A model generated the notes under the pieces. The model ran no database searches and was not told the origin of the DNA. It saw only the letters and a program-made list of their open reading frames with translations. Made by a program: the position numbers and the translations under genes. Source: Alentia gelatinosa (taxonomy: Eukaryota; Annelida; Polychaeta; Phyllodocida; Polynoidae). Taken from it: 64,000 nt of DNA. Position 1 is the first letter of the stretch. The number at the start of each line of letters is the position of its first letter. The stretch spans positions 32,181,716-32,245,715 of the forward strand of contig OX465587.1 in the NCBI GenBank assembly GCA_950022655.1, written 5' to 3'. This document shows, one piece after another, positions 63,856 to 64,000 of the stretch.

Positions 63856-64000
63856 GGACATTTAAATAAAGAATGATGTGTCACTCTCTGTAAATTTTTC
63901 TATATCAATTATATACCTGAAAGAGTTTATTTTACAATTTAAAGTAAGTCAATGCAAATATCGTAGGCTTTAACTGTGGAGCCTATAGGCTCCTGTCTTA

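Overview
The window reads as intergenic, repeat-dominated nuclear DNA of an animal, most likely a marine invertebrate (possibly a mollusc or another lophotrochozoan; the exact group cannot be fixed from the sequence). The reasons are a tyrosine-recombinase retrotransposon with split direct repeats, a truncated non-LTR retrotransposon tail, Harbinger-like and pogo-like miniature elements, many mini- and microsatellites, and no compact gene array. No multi-exon host gene could be recognised. The only convincing protein-coding sequence is the retrotransposon (gag-like/reverse transcriptase and tyrosine recombinase) at 10147-14556 on the minus strand, plus a LINE C-terminal remnant near 15.2-15.45 kb. 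One short unrecognised ORF at 8360-8677 could be a terminal exon.

Layout. 0.4-1.85 kb: a G-rich 70-80 bp minisatellite interrupted by two mobile elements. 1.85-7 kb: small inverted-repeat elements, including a large foldback at 5.4-5.75 kb. 7.8-8.3 kb: a 33-bp minisatellite. 10.1-14.56 kb: the YR retrotransposon. 17.4-18.56 kb: a 21-bp minisatellite carrying two hairpin-tailed insertions. 19.8-21.7 kb: G/T-rich minisatellites. 23.5-26.3 kb: pogo- and Harbinger-like elements. 28.4-29.7 kb: an almost pure G/A tract with a repeated 40-bp core. 30-42 kb: dense MITEs. 43-46.5 kb: minisatellites and GA microsatellites. 48.4-51.2 kb: nested hairpin-tailed elements, a 37-bp array and a 51-bp array. 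52-60.2 kb: more miniature elements and a 650-bp polypyrimidine tract. 60.9-63.85 kb: a 32-bp satellite interrupted by a CpG-rich segment and by one clean insertion.

The most unusual feature is a group of more than 30 non-autonomous elements with one common bipartite plan. A 110-430 bp module is bounded by short inverted repeats (families with ends TTATCTCACCCC, TTATCCTACCCC, ATTATTATATACCT, TTATTATCCACC, CTATATACCC). Directly attached to one side is a 100-170 bp near-palindromic hairpin. One inverted repeat is therefore terminal and the other internal. Insertions into tandem arrays show that module plus hairpin moves as one unit, without a target-site duplication longer than 1-2 bases. The same module occurs with different hairpins, and hairpins of different families share a small apical core. 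This geometry resembles the asymmetric terminal repeats and 3' hairpin of Helentron/Helitron2-type rolling-circle elements, but the hairpins are much longer. The assignment is an inference; no replicase or transposase for them is encoded here.

Because nearly everything is mobile or tandem, most open reading frames in the window are chance products of repeats whose period is a multiple of three (21, 33 bp) or of low-complexity tracts.
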